Positions 35,697-44,804 of a DNA stretch of 64,000 nucleotides are shown here, one piece after another (position 1 is the first letter of the stretch; the number at the start of each line of letters is the position of its first letter). The notes under the pieces were generated by a model. It worked only from the letters and a program-made list of their open reading frames with translations. It did not search any database and was not told where the DNA came from. Source of the stretch: Segetibacter aerophilus. Lineage in GTDB: Bacteria > Bacteroidota > Bacteroidia > Chitinophagales > Chitinophagaceae. The stretch spans positions 1-64,000 of the forward strand of contig NZ_BJYT01000002.1 in NCBI RefSeq assembly GCF_007991655.1, written 5' to 3'. A program made the translations under genes and the position numbers.

Positions 35697-37427
35697 ATGA
35701 GAAAAATGCCCATATTACTGACGGTAATTGCTGCATTCATTTCTGCTGCAGCTTTTAAAAAGGCACAGTTAAAAGAAGTTGATACTCCTCAAACTATTCA
35801 AAGTATACTTCGACAGAAAGCCTTTAGTATCAGATGCTCTCCCTTATATATTCCGACAGGCGAAGACATGATACCGGCATTATCAGGTTGGGGTAATTAC
35901 TCATGGAAGATCACAACAGCTTCCGACAGCGCGCAGTTTTATTTCGACCAGGGGATCAATATGTATTATGCCTTTCATATTATAGAATCAAGGGCGTCAT
36001 TTCAGAAAGCAATTTATTTCGATTCTACCTGCGCAATGGCCTGGTGGGGTAAGGCTTTAGCGTTTGGACCGAACATAAATGACTTTGGTTACCAGCGGCC
36101 TTCTGAAGCTTATTCTTCAGCAGTTAAGGCAAAGCAGCTTTCCAGCAATTGCCTGCAACTCGAAAAGGATTTGATTGATGCTATCGCAGTTCGATATAGT
36201 AGGGATACAGCAACAGATCAGTCTAAACTGAATGTTTTTTATAGAGATGAGATGGCTAAAGTTTATAAAGCGCACAGCAGCAATGTTGATGTAAATGCGT
36301 TGTATGCTGATGCGCTAATGTTGTTGCATCCGTGGGATTTATATGACCACAATTACCAGCCTAAAAAATGGACGCCCGAACTAGTACAGGTGATAAAACA
36401 AGCTCTTACTTTAAATGCAAAACACCCTGGCGCTAATCATTATTTTATTCATGCAGTTGAAGCTTCTTCAAGGCCAGCCGATGCTCTAAGGAGTGCCGAG
36501 TTACTGTCGGAAAGCATGCCCAGTGTTTCGCATATTACGCATATGCCTTCCCACATTTTTATTCGTACAGGGTACTATAACAAAGGCATCCAGGTAAATG
36601 ATAAAGCGGTTGAAGGTTATGCTAAATACAGCGCATCGTTTGCACCAACTACTGAAAATATTGCATTGTATAGTTTACACAATTTGCATATGAAATTGAA
36701 TTGTGCACAAATGGCGGGGAATTATAAAGAGGCGATGGATGGATCGAAAGAACTATCAAAGCAAATTCCGGCGTTTTATCTAACCATACCCGGTGCACTG
36801 GGAAACCTCGTACAATACCTCGATCAATCAAAGCTTTTTACTGATGTCAGGTTTGGAAAATGGGACGAAATTTTAACCACCTCCATTGTAGACTCTTTGC
36901 CCTATACAGGACTATTGCAGCAGTTTGCAAGAGGAGTAGCGTTTGCAAGAAAAAATAAATTATCAGAAGCTCGAGCATCGTTAATAGCACTGCAGTTGAA
37001 GATGAAAAATGAAACATTAAAAGAGCCTCTTGTCCCCTTTAATTCAGCTTATAGCTCTGCTGTAATTGCCGAGCAATTGCTAATGGGCATAATAGCGGAA
37101 GAGCAGCACGATTATACAACTGCCATAACTCATTTTCAACTGGCCGTAGATGCTGAAGATAAACTGATCTATAATGAACCAAGAGATTGGTTACTGCCCT
37201 CAAGACAGTATTTAGGAAATGTATTGCTTAAAGCAAAAAAGTATACAATGGCGGAGGAAGTTTTTAAAAAAGACCTTTCTATAAATCCCAACAACGGCTG
37301 GTCGTTGACTGGTTTGAAGACCGTCTATACGTCAACTCGTAATGCTGCCGCATTGGCGAGCACAAATGCAAGACTCAAAAATGCATGGCTGATAAAAGAC
37401 ACAGAAATTAAACAGGCAGTTTTTTAA
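35697..37427 (+). CDS. TPR (tetratricopeptide) repeat protein, exported
   Basis: A 576-residue protein with a short N-terminal signal-like segment (PILLTVIAAFISAAAF). The body is helical repeats: AQFYFDQGINMYYAFHIIE, ASFQKAIYFDSTCAMAWWG and a clear TPR pair near the C-terminus (AITHFQLAVDAEDKLIYNEP, YTMAEEVFKKDLSINPNNGW). The conserved HPGANHYFIHAVEAS and HITHMPSHIFIRTG blocks occur in a group of bacterial TPR proteins of unknown role that often sit near metal-related or oxidoreductase genes. It is probably periplasmic. Confidence 0.8.
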   Translation: MRKMPILLTVIAAFISAAAFKKAQLKEVDTPQTIQSILRQKAFSIRCSPLYIPTGEDMIPALSGWGNYSWKITTASDSAQFYFDQGINMYYAFHIIESRASFQKAIYFDSTCAMAWWGKALAFGPNINDFGYQRPSEAYSSAVKAKQLSSNCLQLEKDLIDAIAVRYSRDTATDQSKLNVFYRDEMAKVYKAHSSNVDVNALYADALMLLHPWDLYDHNYQPKKWTPELVQVIKQALTLNAKHPGANHYFIHAVEASSRPADALRSAELLSESMPSVSHITHMPSHIFIRTGYYNKGIQVNDKAVEGYAKYSASFAPTTENIALYSLHNLHMKLNCAQMAGNYKEAMDGSKELSKQIPAFYLTIPGALGNLVQYLDQSKLFTDVRFGKWDEILTTSIVDSLPYTGLLQQFARGVAFARKNKLSEARASLIALQLKMKNETLKEPLVPFNSAYSSAVIAEQLLMGIIAEEQHDYTTAITHFQLAVDAEDKLIYNEPRDWLLPSRQYLGNVLLKAKKYTMAEEVFKKDLSINPNNGWSLTGLKTVYTSTRNAAALASTNARLKNAWLIKDTEIKQAVF

Positions 37428-37616
37428 AGGAAGCTTTCAGATTGAAAAGTAGGAGTTAATACACCTTGAATGTTAGGTATTGAACTGCCTGATAAATTAT
37501 ATTCCTCCCGTTTGAAAGGCTGGCGTCCAATGTGGCATTTCACAGTTTATGTAATATAAAAAACTTGCTCCCCTGCTTGTCAATTTTTTTAAAACTAGTT
37601 TCATGTCTTTAAGCCC

Positions 37617-38636
37617 TTACTTCAACTGCCGTAAGAAACGAAATGATGCAGAGTCTGCCACCAATTTATCAACACCACTTTTGCTATCTGTGACAAACTT
37701 AATCCCCATGATAGCAGTCTTACGGGGTGCTACTTTGTCGGGAGAATTGTGGGTATGAAAAACATAAGATAATTGCTCTTTACTGCCTTTAAAGATATCG
37801 CCATGACCGCTTCCTTTTTGGCCGGTAACAGAACGGTGGATGATAGGATTACTTTCGTATTTCTTCCATGGACCCAAAGGTGTTGCACTTGTGGCGTAGC
37901 CTACTGCATAATCAATACTTCTAAAGTCGTTGGCGCTATAGATGAGGTAATAAAGGGACTTATGTTTTATAACTGTAGGGCCTTCAGTTACTGACCATTT
38001 ATCCTTGGCCGTGTTTTCCCACTGCGTGTCCGCTTCTATACAAAGCTTTGCTGTTTCATTCTTTTGGGATAGCATATCGTCACTCATCTCCGCAACATAA
38101 ATTCTATTACCTCCATTTGCAACAACCACGTAGTACATATACTTTTTGCCATCATCATCTATAAAAATAAAGGGATCGATTTGTTTCGTGTCTTCAGCTA
38201 TAGGCTTCAAAATGGTGGATGAAAAAGGACCTAAAGGGCCGCTTCCTGCAGCTATACCAATATGCTCATTAGCGGCATATGTTATGTAAACTTGATTGTT
38301 ATACCTCAATACCTGCGGCGCCCAAAATTGTGCAGTTCCAAAAGCATCTCCTTTACGAAGGGCGTAGCCTTCCTTTTCACCAACTGGTCCTTTCCATGTT
38401 TTTAGATTTTTCGAAGAATACACCGCAAAACCTTCATTGTATCGCACTCCTCCTGTTCCGTACAAGTAGTAGGTTCCTTTGTCGTAGAATATTGTAGGGT
38501 CAGCGATGTACAAATATTCTTCGTCTCCGATAAGTTGTTGTTTTGTTGGAATAGTTCCTCTGGAACAATAACCGAACACAACAGCTATCAATGGTAATAG
38601 GTAAAGGTTTTTGTTTTTCAGTGTATTCAAATACAT
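37617..38636 (-). CDS. GH43-family glycoside hydrolase (arabinosidase/xylosidase-like)
   Basis: A 339-residue five-bladed propeller enzyme of the GH43 group acting on plant arabinose- or xylose-containing glycans. The three catalytic acids are visible: Asp46 in YIADPTIFYDKG (base), Asp154 in IDPFIFIDDDG (pKa modulator) and Glu218 in SVTEGPTVI (acid). A hydrophobic N-terminus (about 10-24) ending in FGYC suggests export, perhaps as a lipoprotein, though Tyr before Cys is unusual for a lipobox. It stands alone, not in a SusCD locus. Confidence 0.9.
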   Translation of the reverse strand: MYLNTLKNKNLYLLPLIAVVFGYCSRGTIPTKQQLIGDEEYLYIADPTIFYDKGTYYLYGTGGVRYNEGFAVYSSKNLKTWKGPVGEKEGYALRKGDAFGTAQFWAPQVLRYNNQVYITYAANEHIGIAAGSGPLGPFSSTILKPIAEDTKQIDPFIFIDDDGKKYMYYVVVANGGNRIYVAEMSDDMLSQKNETAKLCIEADTQWENTAKDKWSVTEGPTVIKHKSLYYLIYSANDFRSIDYAVGYATSATPLGPWKKYESNPIIHRSVTGQKGSGHGDIFKGSKEQLSYVFHTHNSPDKVAPRKTAIMGIKFVTDSKSGVDKLVADSASFRFLRQLK

Positions 38637-38820
38637 GAATGAGTTGTTTGAAGCTTTTGAAGCAGTTTATTCTATAAGACGATAAAGATATTTTCAAACT
38701 ACTGTCATACCAATTCGCATTATTCATTCCGGAGGTAGTGAAAGTTCTTTACCGCCGATCTCCTCATCCTCTGAAATACTCTTTTACCTTTGGGTCATCT
38801 TCCACAAACAAGTATCACAC

Positions 38821-40305
38821 ATGAGAATGAAAGTATTGTCAATTGTCTTTTTCGCGATCAGCACGACAACTTATGCGCAAACAAATAGAAGTACACTTGT
38901 ACCGCCAGCTCTATCGGCGATTAAAGAAGGTGACTTAAAAAAGGATCTGTATGAAATGGCGAGTGATCATTTTGCAGGAAGAGAAGCCGGAACCCTCGAT
39001 GAATTAAAGGTGTCGATGTGGTGGGCAGAAAAATTGCGCGCCGCAGGTTTGAAACCGGTAGGAGAGGACGGCACCTATTTTCAGTTCTTTTCCTTAAAAC
39101 GAAATCGCATTGCAGCGAACTCAAGTGTTGTTATAGGCAACGACTCTTTGCAACTATGGAAAAATGTGTTGGTAGCCATCACTACGCCTGCAAAGGTTTC
39201 AGCACCGGTTGTTTTTGTTAGCAATGGTGCAAAAGCAGATCTTGATAAAGCCGATGTAAAGGGTAAAGCTGTGGCAATACAAGCCTCGCCTGAAGGAATT
39301 AATCTGGATGTGTCTTTATGGGAAAGACGATACATGGGCTACGTGTTGAATAAATTTAGAACAGACTTGATTAATCGTGGTGCTGCCGCTATTATTTTGA
39401 TTACAGATGAACGTGGAGAACAAAGCTGGAACCAGGTATTGCCTGCGATGCAAAGAGGTCTGTATGACATTGAGGGCGGACCAAACACAGTTGCCGCTTC
39501 CAGTATTCCTGTCTTCTGGTTGCATGGAAGCGATATTAATCGTGTTAAGAACGAAGGGGCTATGTTAAATGCTACTATTAACATTGAACATTTTGAATAC
39601 CCTTCAGTAAACATTATAGGTAAAATTGAGGGCAGCGATAAGGAGCTTTCTAAGGAATATGTTTTGTTCAGCGGACACCAGGATCATGATGGCGTTCGAT
39701 TGGCTTACGGCACCGATTCTATTTATAACGGTGCAGATGATAACGCCACGGTCAGTGTTGCCTTGCTGGCAATCGCACGTGCATTCAAAGCAAATCCGGG
39801 AAAACGGTCAGCGTTATTTGTATGGCATGGAGCCGAAGAGCGCGGGCTGCTTGGTTCTAAGTGGTACGCTTCGCATCCCACCGTTCCTAAGACGTCTATT
39901 GTTGCTGTTTTAAACGGTGATATGATCGGGCGGAATAACCCCGATAGTGCTGCTTTGTTGGGAGCTCAAGCGCCTCATAAAAATTCTACTGAGTTGGTCA
40001 ATATGGCTATGCAGTCAAACAATGAAGGTTCGAAATTTAAACTGGATACTTTATGGGATAAGCCCACACATGTTGAAGGTTGGTACTTCCGAAGCGATCA
40101 TTTGCCTTATGCCCGTGCCGGTTATCCTGCTATTTTCTTTACCACGCTCTTGCATCCTGACTATCATACACCTATGGATGAAGCGTCAAGAATTGATTAC
40201 GCGAAGTTGAAAAGGATGACTGATTGGATGTATCGAACAGGTTGGAAAGTAGCCAATACAAACAAACGTCCTGCTGTTGAGCCTGGGTTTAAATTAGAGC
40301 GATAG
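38821..40305 (+). CDS. Secreted M28-family metallopeptidase
   Basis: A 494-residue di-zinc aminopeptidase of the M28 family with a signal peptide (about 1-20, ending TTYAQ). A PA-type insert (about 110-250) precedes the catalytic domain. Metal ligands are visible: His286 in FSGHQDHDG, Asp306/307 in NGADDNATV, the Glu pair in WHGAEERGLLG, Asp in LNGDMIGRN and His in LHPDYHTPMDE. It likely trims peptides in the periplasm or outside. Its stop lies one base from that of the convergent 528-residue gene. Confidence 0.95.
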   Translation: MRMKVLSIVFFAISTTTYAQTNRSTLVPPALSAIKEGDLKKDLYEMASDHFAGREAGTLDELKVSMWWAEKLRAAGLKPVGEDGTYFQFFSLKRNRIAANSSVVIGNDSLQLWKNVLVAITTPAKVSAPVVFVSNGAKADLDKADVKGKAVAIQASPEGINLDVSLWERRYMGYVLNKFRTDLINRGAAAIILITDERGEQSWNQVLPAMQRGLYDIEGGPNTVAASSIPVFWLHGSDINRVKNEGAMLNATINIEHFEYPSVNIIGKIEGSDKELSKEYVLFSGHQDHDGVRLAYGTDSIYNGADDNATVSVALLAIARAFKANPGKRSALFVWHGAEERGLLGSKWYASHPTVPKTSIVAVLNGDMIGRNNPDSAALLGAQAPHKNSTELVNMAMQSNNEGSKFKLDTLWDKPTHVEGWYFRSDHLPYARAGYPAIFFTTLLHPDYHTPMDEASRIDYAKLKRMTDWMYRTGWKVANTNKRPAVEPGFKLER

Positions 40306-40306
40306 C

Positions 40307-41893
40307 CTACACATCCATCGCAACCATGTTCGTTTTTTGTTCTGATTTCCTTCGGTTGCTTACATGTTTTTCTTTTATGATTTCGCTCATTGTTTTTCCA
40401 TAAACTTTACTTTCTACCCACGATATAATGTCGAGGTAGGCGAATGAGCGAGTCTCAAATCGGCTTTTTTCGTACTGTTTTATGTTATTAAGAAACTTTA
40501 CAAACTCAGGCTGCAGCTTTCTCCTTGAGATATGAAAGGTGCTGCGCAAAAACTTGAACATCTCCTCTTCGATAACGGTAAGATTTTGCATTTTCGCCAT
40601 GAAGCGTACAACAGACTTTATGAGGTACTCAATAATGTCAAAGTTCCCTAACTCAAAATGAGCCATCAGGTGCACGAGTCGGGCGTAGCACTGCAGGTCG
40701 TTTCTTAAATCTGCATTGGTGTTTATGATCTTTTGAAGGTAGTCGATCGAGGTACTGTAATCGCCGTTGCCAAAGTACAAAGTGGCAATCTTATAATTAA
40801 ACACCAGCACACGATGAGGGTCGATGAACAATGCATATTCGTGCAGCTTTTCTTCTATATACGGCACCAGTGACAGGCCTTCCTTAAACGTGCCCATCAT
40901 AAAATGCTGGTTAAGTTTAGAGCTGTATATGTAGACAAAAGTCTGAATGCGGAAATTGTCGTGGTGCATAGATGGATCAGTCGCAGCAAACTTTTCGAAC
41001 TCCTGTAAGGTGATATCGAACTTTTTAAAATTTCGCAAGTCGAAATGTGCATTTAGCAGGTTATGCATTCCTTTTATGTAGTGGCCGGTCTCTACGCTAA
41101 TCATAAATTCCTGCTCATTAAAAAGGTCTACCCACTTCTGTGTATAACGATAATACATGAGAAAATCCTGGCGAATAAACGCGTACCAGCAATAGCTCTG
41201 GCAGAGGTATAATTTTTCGTAGAAACCGGTTAGCTTATGTGCATCGGCCGGAAGATTTTCAGTAAAAAACTTCTTGACCCCTGTTTCGTCTTCTTCGTTT
41301 CTTGCATGACCGTTTTTAATATACCAGCTATATAATTGCAAGGCGAGATTAGAAAGTTGTGTGATAACTCTTCTTCTATCATTTATCTCGTTTGCCTCGG
41401 CCGTCAATCTGTCTGCACGGTCCTGCATACTGCGTGTGATGTGCAGTGTTTCAATCTTCTTTTCTAATGATATAACCTGTATTAAAAAACTGTCTTGGTT
41501 AAATGAGCGAGCCAGTTCTTTTATCCGTTCTAATATTTTTAGGCTTTGGAGGTATAAACCTTTATTGTATAGAATCCGCGCATAGTCTAATTGCTCGTGT
41601 AGTTGAAGATCTATGTTTTCGCTTGTTTTCAGTAAACGTAAGCTGGCAAGTACCTGCTTGTACAAATGGGTTTTTAAATTAGACAGTTGTGGCTTTTCTA
41701 TGGAAGGAAGTCTTTTTAGGAGGAGTTTCTCATCATATTCGTGAAGTTTATCAAGTGCATCAAACAGTTGGATAATTTTCAGGTCTTCTTTGGCTGAACT
41801 TCTTTTAATATAAAGTTTAAAATTTCTTTTCTCTGCTTTTTCGAGTGAGTGTATGAGTTGAAATAAAGTATCGGAATATCGGTTGGGCATCAT
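40307..41893 (-). CDS. Conserved helical-repeat protein, 528 residues, unknown function
   Basis: An intact gene encoding an all-helical, TPR/SEL-like protein. It starts SDTLFQLIHSLEKAEKRNFK and later shows regular helix pairs (LYLQSLKILERIKELARSFN, DYSTSIDYLQKIINTNADL). I know it only as a conserved hypothetical type in Bacteroidota. No signal peptide or TM is visible, so it is probably cytoplasmic. The C-terminus is very basic (KEKHVSNRRKSEQKT). A long divergent gap with a candidate small RNA lies upstream. Confidence 0.7.
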   Translation of the reverse strand: MMPNRYSDTLFQLIHSLEKAEKRNFKLYIKRSSAKEDLKIIQLFDALDKLHEYDEKLLLKRLPSIEKPQLSNLKTHLYKQVLASLRLLKTSENIDLQLHEQLDYARILYNKGLYLQSLKILERIKELARSFNQDSFLIQVISLEKKIETLHITRSMQDRADRLTAEANEINDRRRVITQLSNLALQLYSWYIKNGHARNEEDETGVKKFFTENLPADAHKLTGFYEKLYLCQSYCWYAFIRQDFLMYYRYTQKWVDLFNEQEFMISVETGHYIKGMHNLLNAHFDLRNFKKFDITLQEFEKFAATDPSMHHDNFRIQTFVYIYSSKLNQHFMMGTFKEGLSLVPYIEEKLHEYALFIDPHRVLVFNYKIATLYFGNGDYSTSIDYLQKIINTNADLRNDLQCYARLVHLMAHFELGNFDIIEYLIKSVVRFMAKMQNLTVIEEEMFKFLRSTFHISRRKLQPEFVKFLNNIKQYEKSRFETRSFAYLDIISWVESKVYGKTMSEIIKEKHVSNRRKSEQKTNMVAMDV

Positions 41894-42004
41894 TTAATAA
41901 TTATAGTGAAACGTCGTACTGGCAAAGCTTTTAACAACTTTCTTAACCTTCTTGCCATGATAAAACAACAACTAAGATGTTTTATCTGACGTAAAAACAC
42001 GAGC

Positions 42005-42012
42005 TACATTTG
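42005..42012 (+). promoter_or_regulatory. TACATTTG box, possible -7 element of a small-RNA promoter
   Basis: An exact TAnnTTTG match 110 bases before a strong terminator hairpin. The -33 region (about 41980-41986, GTTTTATC) is only a partial match to TTTG. Confidence 0.4.
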
Positions 42013-42017
42013 TAGCA

Positions 42018-42160
42018 CAAGAAAGGAAAATAACACTTTTTCTTCTTGTTAAAGAACTAAGCTGTAACAGTCAGCGCAAATATAAAGTATTCGAAGATTT
42101 TCATATGGCAAGCAATCGTTAGAGGCCGCCCCGTTTCCACGGGGAGGCCATTTTTTTTTA
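42018..42160 (+). ncRNA. Candidate small RNA ending in a strong terminator
   Basis: The segment runs from just after TACATTTG to a T-run. It has no long frame and ends in a GC-rich hairpin on the plus strand, although both flanking genes are on the minus strand. It therefore needs its own transcript. It includes a 5-codon ATG GCA AGC AAT CGT TAG frame directly before the hairpin. I recognise no known RNA family. Confidence 0.45.
42124..42159 (+). terminator. Strong Rho-independent terminator
   Basis: GGCC G CCCCGT TTCC ACGGGG A GGCC folds into a nearly perfect GC-rich hairpin followed by ATTTTTTTTTA on the plus strand. On the minus strand it is not followed by T, so it terminates plus-strand transcription. 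Confidence 0.75.
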
Positions 42161-42216
42161 GTTAAAATTTAGATTTTGGGGGAAGTATTTTCTTGCCGAC
42201 AATTAAACTTCAGGCA

Positions 42217-42245
42217 ACATTCGTTGTGTCACTCACTTGTACAGA
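42217..42245 (-). repeat. Dispersed repeat family 1, copy C
   Basis: On the minus strand it reads GTACAAGTGAGTGACACAAC then GAATG, a full head-plus-core match located just after the lpxB stop codon. Confidence 0.8.
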
Positions 42246-42255
42246 TATTCTTTTA

Positions 42256-43359
42256 TCAGCTTTTTACAAACGCGTATATTATTTCCGCCGCGTTCGCTGA
42301 GGCGTTACCACCCTTTGACAAAAGATTTTTCAATCGGCTATAATCTTCCTGCAGCTGCTGTTGCTTTAAAGGATTTTGAAGCAGATTTCTTAATTCTTCA
42401 ATACAATTCTCGGTTGTCATTTCATCCTGTATCAGTTCTTTGACTACAGGCTTATTCATTATCAGGTTAACGAGCGAGATATACTTTACTTTAATTACTC
42501 TTTTTGCAATTTGGTACGAGAGGGGATTGCCTTTGTAGCAGACTACCTGGGGTACTTCAAACAACGCAGTTTCTAAAGTTGCAGTGCCACTTGTTACAAG
42601 CGCAGCGGTTGCGCAATTGAGGAGGTCATAAGTTTTTCCTGCTAATGCCGAGACATTTGTATAAGGTGCAAGGAAAGGCTTGTAAAAGGCATCTTCCTGA
42701 CCCGGTGCTTTTGCTACAATAAAATGGTATTCTGGAAATGCTTTACTTACCTCCAGCATTACCGGTAGCTTCTTGTTAATCTCCTGTTTACGGCTGCCGG
42801 GAAGTAGAGCGATTATTTTCTCTCCTCCTAGTGGTGTTGTATGAGTGGCTTTAAAATTTTCTATCACCTCTACCAGCGGGTGGCCCACGTACTCGACTTT
42901 GTATTCCCACTTGCTGTAAAAGTCTTTCTCAAAAGGCAAAATCACCAGCATTTTATCTACATACTTTTTGATGGTATGAACTCGATTTTCCTTCCAGGCC
43001 CATATCTGCGGTGATATGTAATAAACCGTTTTTATCCCTGTTTTTTTCGCCCACTCAGCAATACGAATGTTGAAGCCGGGGTAGTCAATCAGTATTAAAA
43101 TATCAGGTTGAAACGACTGGATATCCTGCTTGCAGAATTTGATGTTTTTAAGAATGGTTTGCAAATTCATGATAACTTCTACAAACCCCATAAATGCAAG
43201 GTCTTTGTAATCTTTTACAAGCGTAGCACCCGCTGCCTCCATCATTTGCCCTCCCCAACAGCGGATGTCAGCTGATTGATCGAGTTGATGTAATTGCTTA
43301 ATTAAGTTGCTACCGTGCAGGTCGCCGCTCGCCTCGCCGGCGATGATGTAGTATTTCAT
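42256..43359 (-). CDS. lpxB: Lipid-A-disaccharide synthase
   Basis: A 367-residue GT19 enzyme that joins UDP-2,3-diacylglucosamine and lipid X to make lipid A disaccharide on the cytoplasmic face of the inner membrane. The signature GEASGDLHG is at 8-16, followed by CWGGQMMEAAGATLV and the DYPGFNIRIAEWAKK and YYISPQIWAWKENRV blocks. The C-terminal half has LLPGSRKQEI and the TSGTATLETALF donor-binding stretch. Length is normal. Genes for the rest of the Lpx pathway are not nearby. Confidence 0.97.
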   Translation of the reverse strand: MKYYIIAGEASGDLHGSNLIKQLHQLDQSADIRCWGGQMMEAAGATLVKDYKDLAFMGFVEVIMNLQTILKNIKFCKQDIQSFQPDILILIDYPGFNIRIAEWAKKTGIKTVYYISPQIWAWKENRVHTIKKYVDKMLVILPFEKDFYSKWEYKVEYVGHPLVEVIENFKATHTTPLGGEKIIALLPGSRKQEINKKLPVMLEVSKAFPEYHFIVAKAPGQEDAFYKPFLAPYTNVSALAGKTYDLLNCATAALVTSGTATLETALFEVPQVVCYKGNPLSYQIAKRVIKVKYISLVNLIMNKPVVKELIQDEMTTENCIEELRNLLQNPLKQQQLQEDYSRLKNLLSKGGNASANAAEIIYAFVKS

Positions 43360-43456
43360 TTTTTTGTGCTACAGTATTAACGGTTGCAAATTACTGTAAT
43401 AAAAAAAACTAATTGTGAGGCGATCAGTATTGACTGGGCTCAATAAAGATTTACCG

Positions 43457-43484
43457 CAAAAGAGAGTGACACAACGATATTGAA
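43457..43484 (+). repeat. Dispersed repeat family 1, copy D
   Basis: Reads GCAAAAGAGAGTGACACAAC then GATATTGA, between the lpxB start and the stop of the periplasmic-binding gene. Confidence 0.75.
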
Positions 43485-43571
43485 TGAAGTTCAAATCATG
43501 ACAACAAAAATTACCAGCAATTAAAAAATTGCTATAATAATGTTACAAAGCTTGGGAGTAGGTAGCTTTTG

Positions 43572-44795
43572 CTAAATGATACTTTTAACGTTTCCACCCT
43601 GCTTTTTAATAAAGTACAATTTTCTGTTTTCAAGAAAGTCAGGCTTTACGCTCGTACTTTTCAGGCGCACGGGCTCTAACATAAACTGGTTGAAAAGTGT
43701 GAAGCTTTTATCAGACAAATTATTGACCAGGTTATTTCTGTGTTTATCCAGCAGCTTCGTAAAATGGTAGATCATCTCAAAACCTTTAAAGACCATGTCG
43801 CTTGGCCGACTGTAGTATTTGTCTTTATATCTTTTGTTAATCAAAGAGCTTAAACTTTGATTTTGCGAGTAATACAAAAACGGGGTGGAAAACACAATTT
43901 CTATATTGCCGTACTTGGGTTTGTCGAGTTCTTTAATGTTATCCCATGTGGGCATGCCAATAGTGGTTGTGCGGTAACTATCATTAAGGCTAAGTGACTC
44001 AACAACGTTTAACCCAAACCTTTCAAGCGGAGACGCTACAAAGACAACATTGTTTTTTGTACTGTCAAGATTGTTTTGCAACAGGTTAATATTTGAAAAG
44101 GCATCATCAACAGTTACCCATTTCAGTTTCAACGGCCCTGGACGTGCGGACTTATTTAACGTCGTAAAGTAATTTTTCACGTAATCCTCCGTTGCTCCTT
44201 TTCTAGTTACTGCGATAATATTTTGAGAGCCATAATACCGCTGCATGTGCTTGTACAAACCTTGCAAATGGGCCTGAAAGGAAGAGTTTAACACTACAAA
44301 AAAAGGATTTTGACTAACGCCCACATAGTTGGGATAAGTGGCAGATATAAGAGGTATGTTTTTATTTAACGCCTGATCCGCGAATAACTTCAGTTCTGCA
44401 GTGTTAGTGATTGCAGCAATGATAAGACCTACATTGTTTAACTCAGACGATCTCAACAATGCACTCAGCGATTTACTATTCTGCTTCAGGTCGTAAATAG
44501 AAATTTCCACCTTTGCTCCTTCGGCGTTTAAGCTATCAATCGCCATCATTACTCCATTGTAAAACTCCAACCCGGGCAGGACATTTTTAGGGAGATTTTC
44601 TTTATCGAGAATATAGGAAGTGCCATTAAAAACATCATCAGCATACAAAGGAATGAATACTGCTACTTTCACAGGTTTCGACGTATCATAATACTGACTA
44701 TGAGATTGTGCAACAATACAAAGAGTAGAAATAGTAAGTAAAACGAAACGATAAAAGCTGGACATTAATAAAAATAATTTTTTGATGTTTTGCAA
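43572..44795 (-). CDS. Periplasmic-binding-protein-like (type 1 fold) exported protein
   Basis: A 407-residue exported protein with a signal peptide (cleavage near SQSHSQ) and a periplasmic-binding type-1 fold. It starts KVAVFIPLYADDVFNG, has the LPGLEFYNGVMMAIDSLN helix, LIIAAITNTAELKLFADQ and IPLISATYPNY. This resembles branched-chain amino-acid receptor (LivJ-like) proteins, but no ABC permease or ATPase is next to it, so it may be a stand-alone sensor or an envelope protein. Translation may start at Met12 (44762). Only 9 bp separate it from guaA, so the two are probably co-transcribed. Confidence 0.75.
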   Translation of the reverse strand: MQNIKKLFLLMSSFYRFVLLTISTLCIVAQSHSQYYDTSKPVKVAVFIPLYADDVFNGTSYILDKENLPKNVLPGLEFYNGVMMAIDSLNAEGAKVEISIYDLKQNSKSLSALLRSSELNNVGLIIAAITNTAELKLFADQALNKNIPLISATYPNYVGVSQNPFFVVLNSSFQAHLQGLYKHMQRYYGSQNIIAVTRKGATEDYVKNYFTTLNKSARPGPLKLKWVTVDDAFSNINLLQNNLDSTKNNVVFVASPLERFGLNVVESLSLNDSYRTTTIGMPTWDNIKELDKPKYGNIEIVFSTPFLYYSQNQSLSSLINKRYKDKYYSRPSDMVFKGFEMIYHFTKLLDKHRNNLVNNLSDKSFTLFNQFMLEPVRLKSTSVKPDFLENRKLYFIKKQGGNVKSII

Positions 44796-44804
44796 AATTG
44801 GTGC

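Larger units (their letters stand above)
41894..42255. other. Intergenic region carrying a candidate small RNA and a family-1 repeat
   Basis: Holds a possible promoter (42005-42012), a strong hairpin with T-run (42124-42159) and repeat copy C (42217-42245). No protein gene is seen beyond a 5-codon ATG...TAG frame (42105-42122). Confidence 0.55.
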
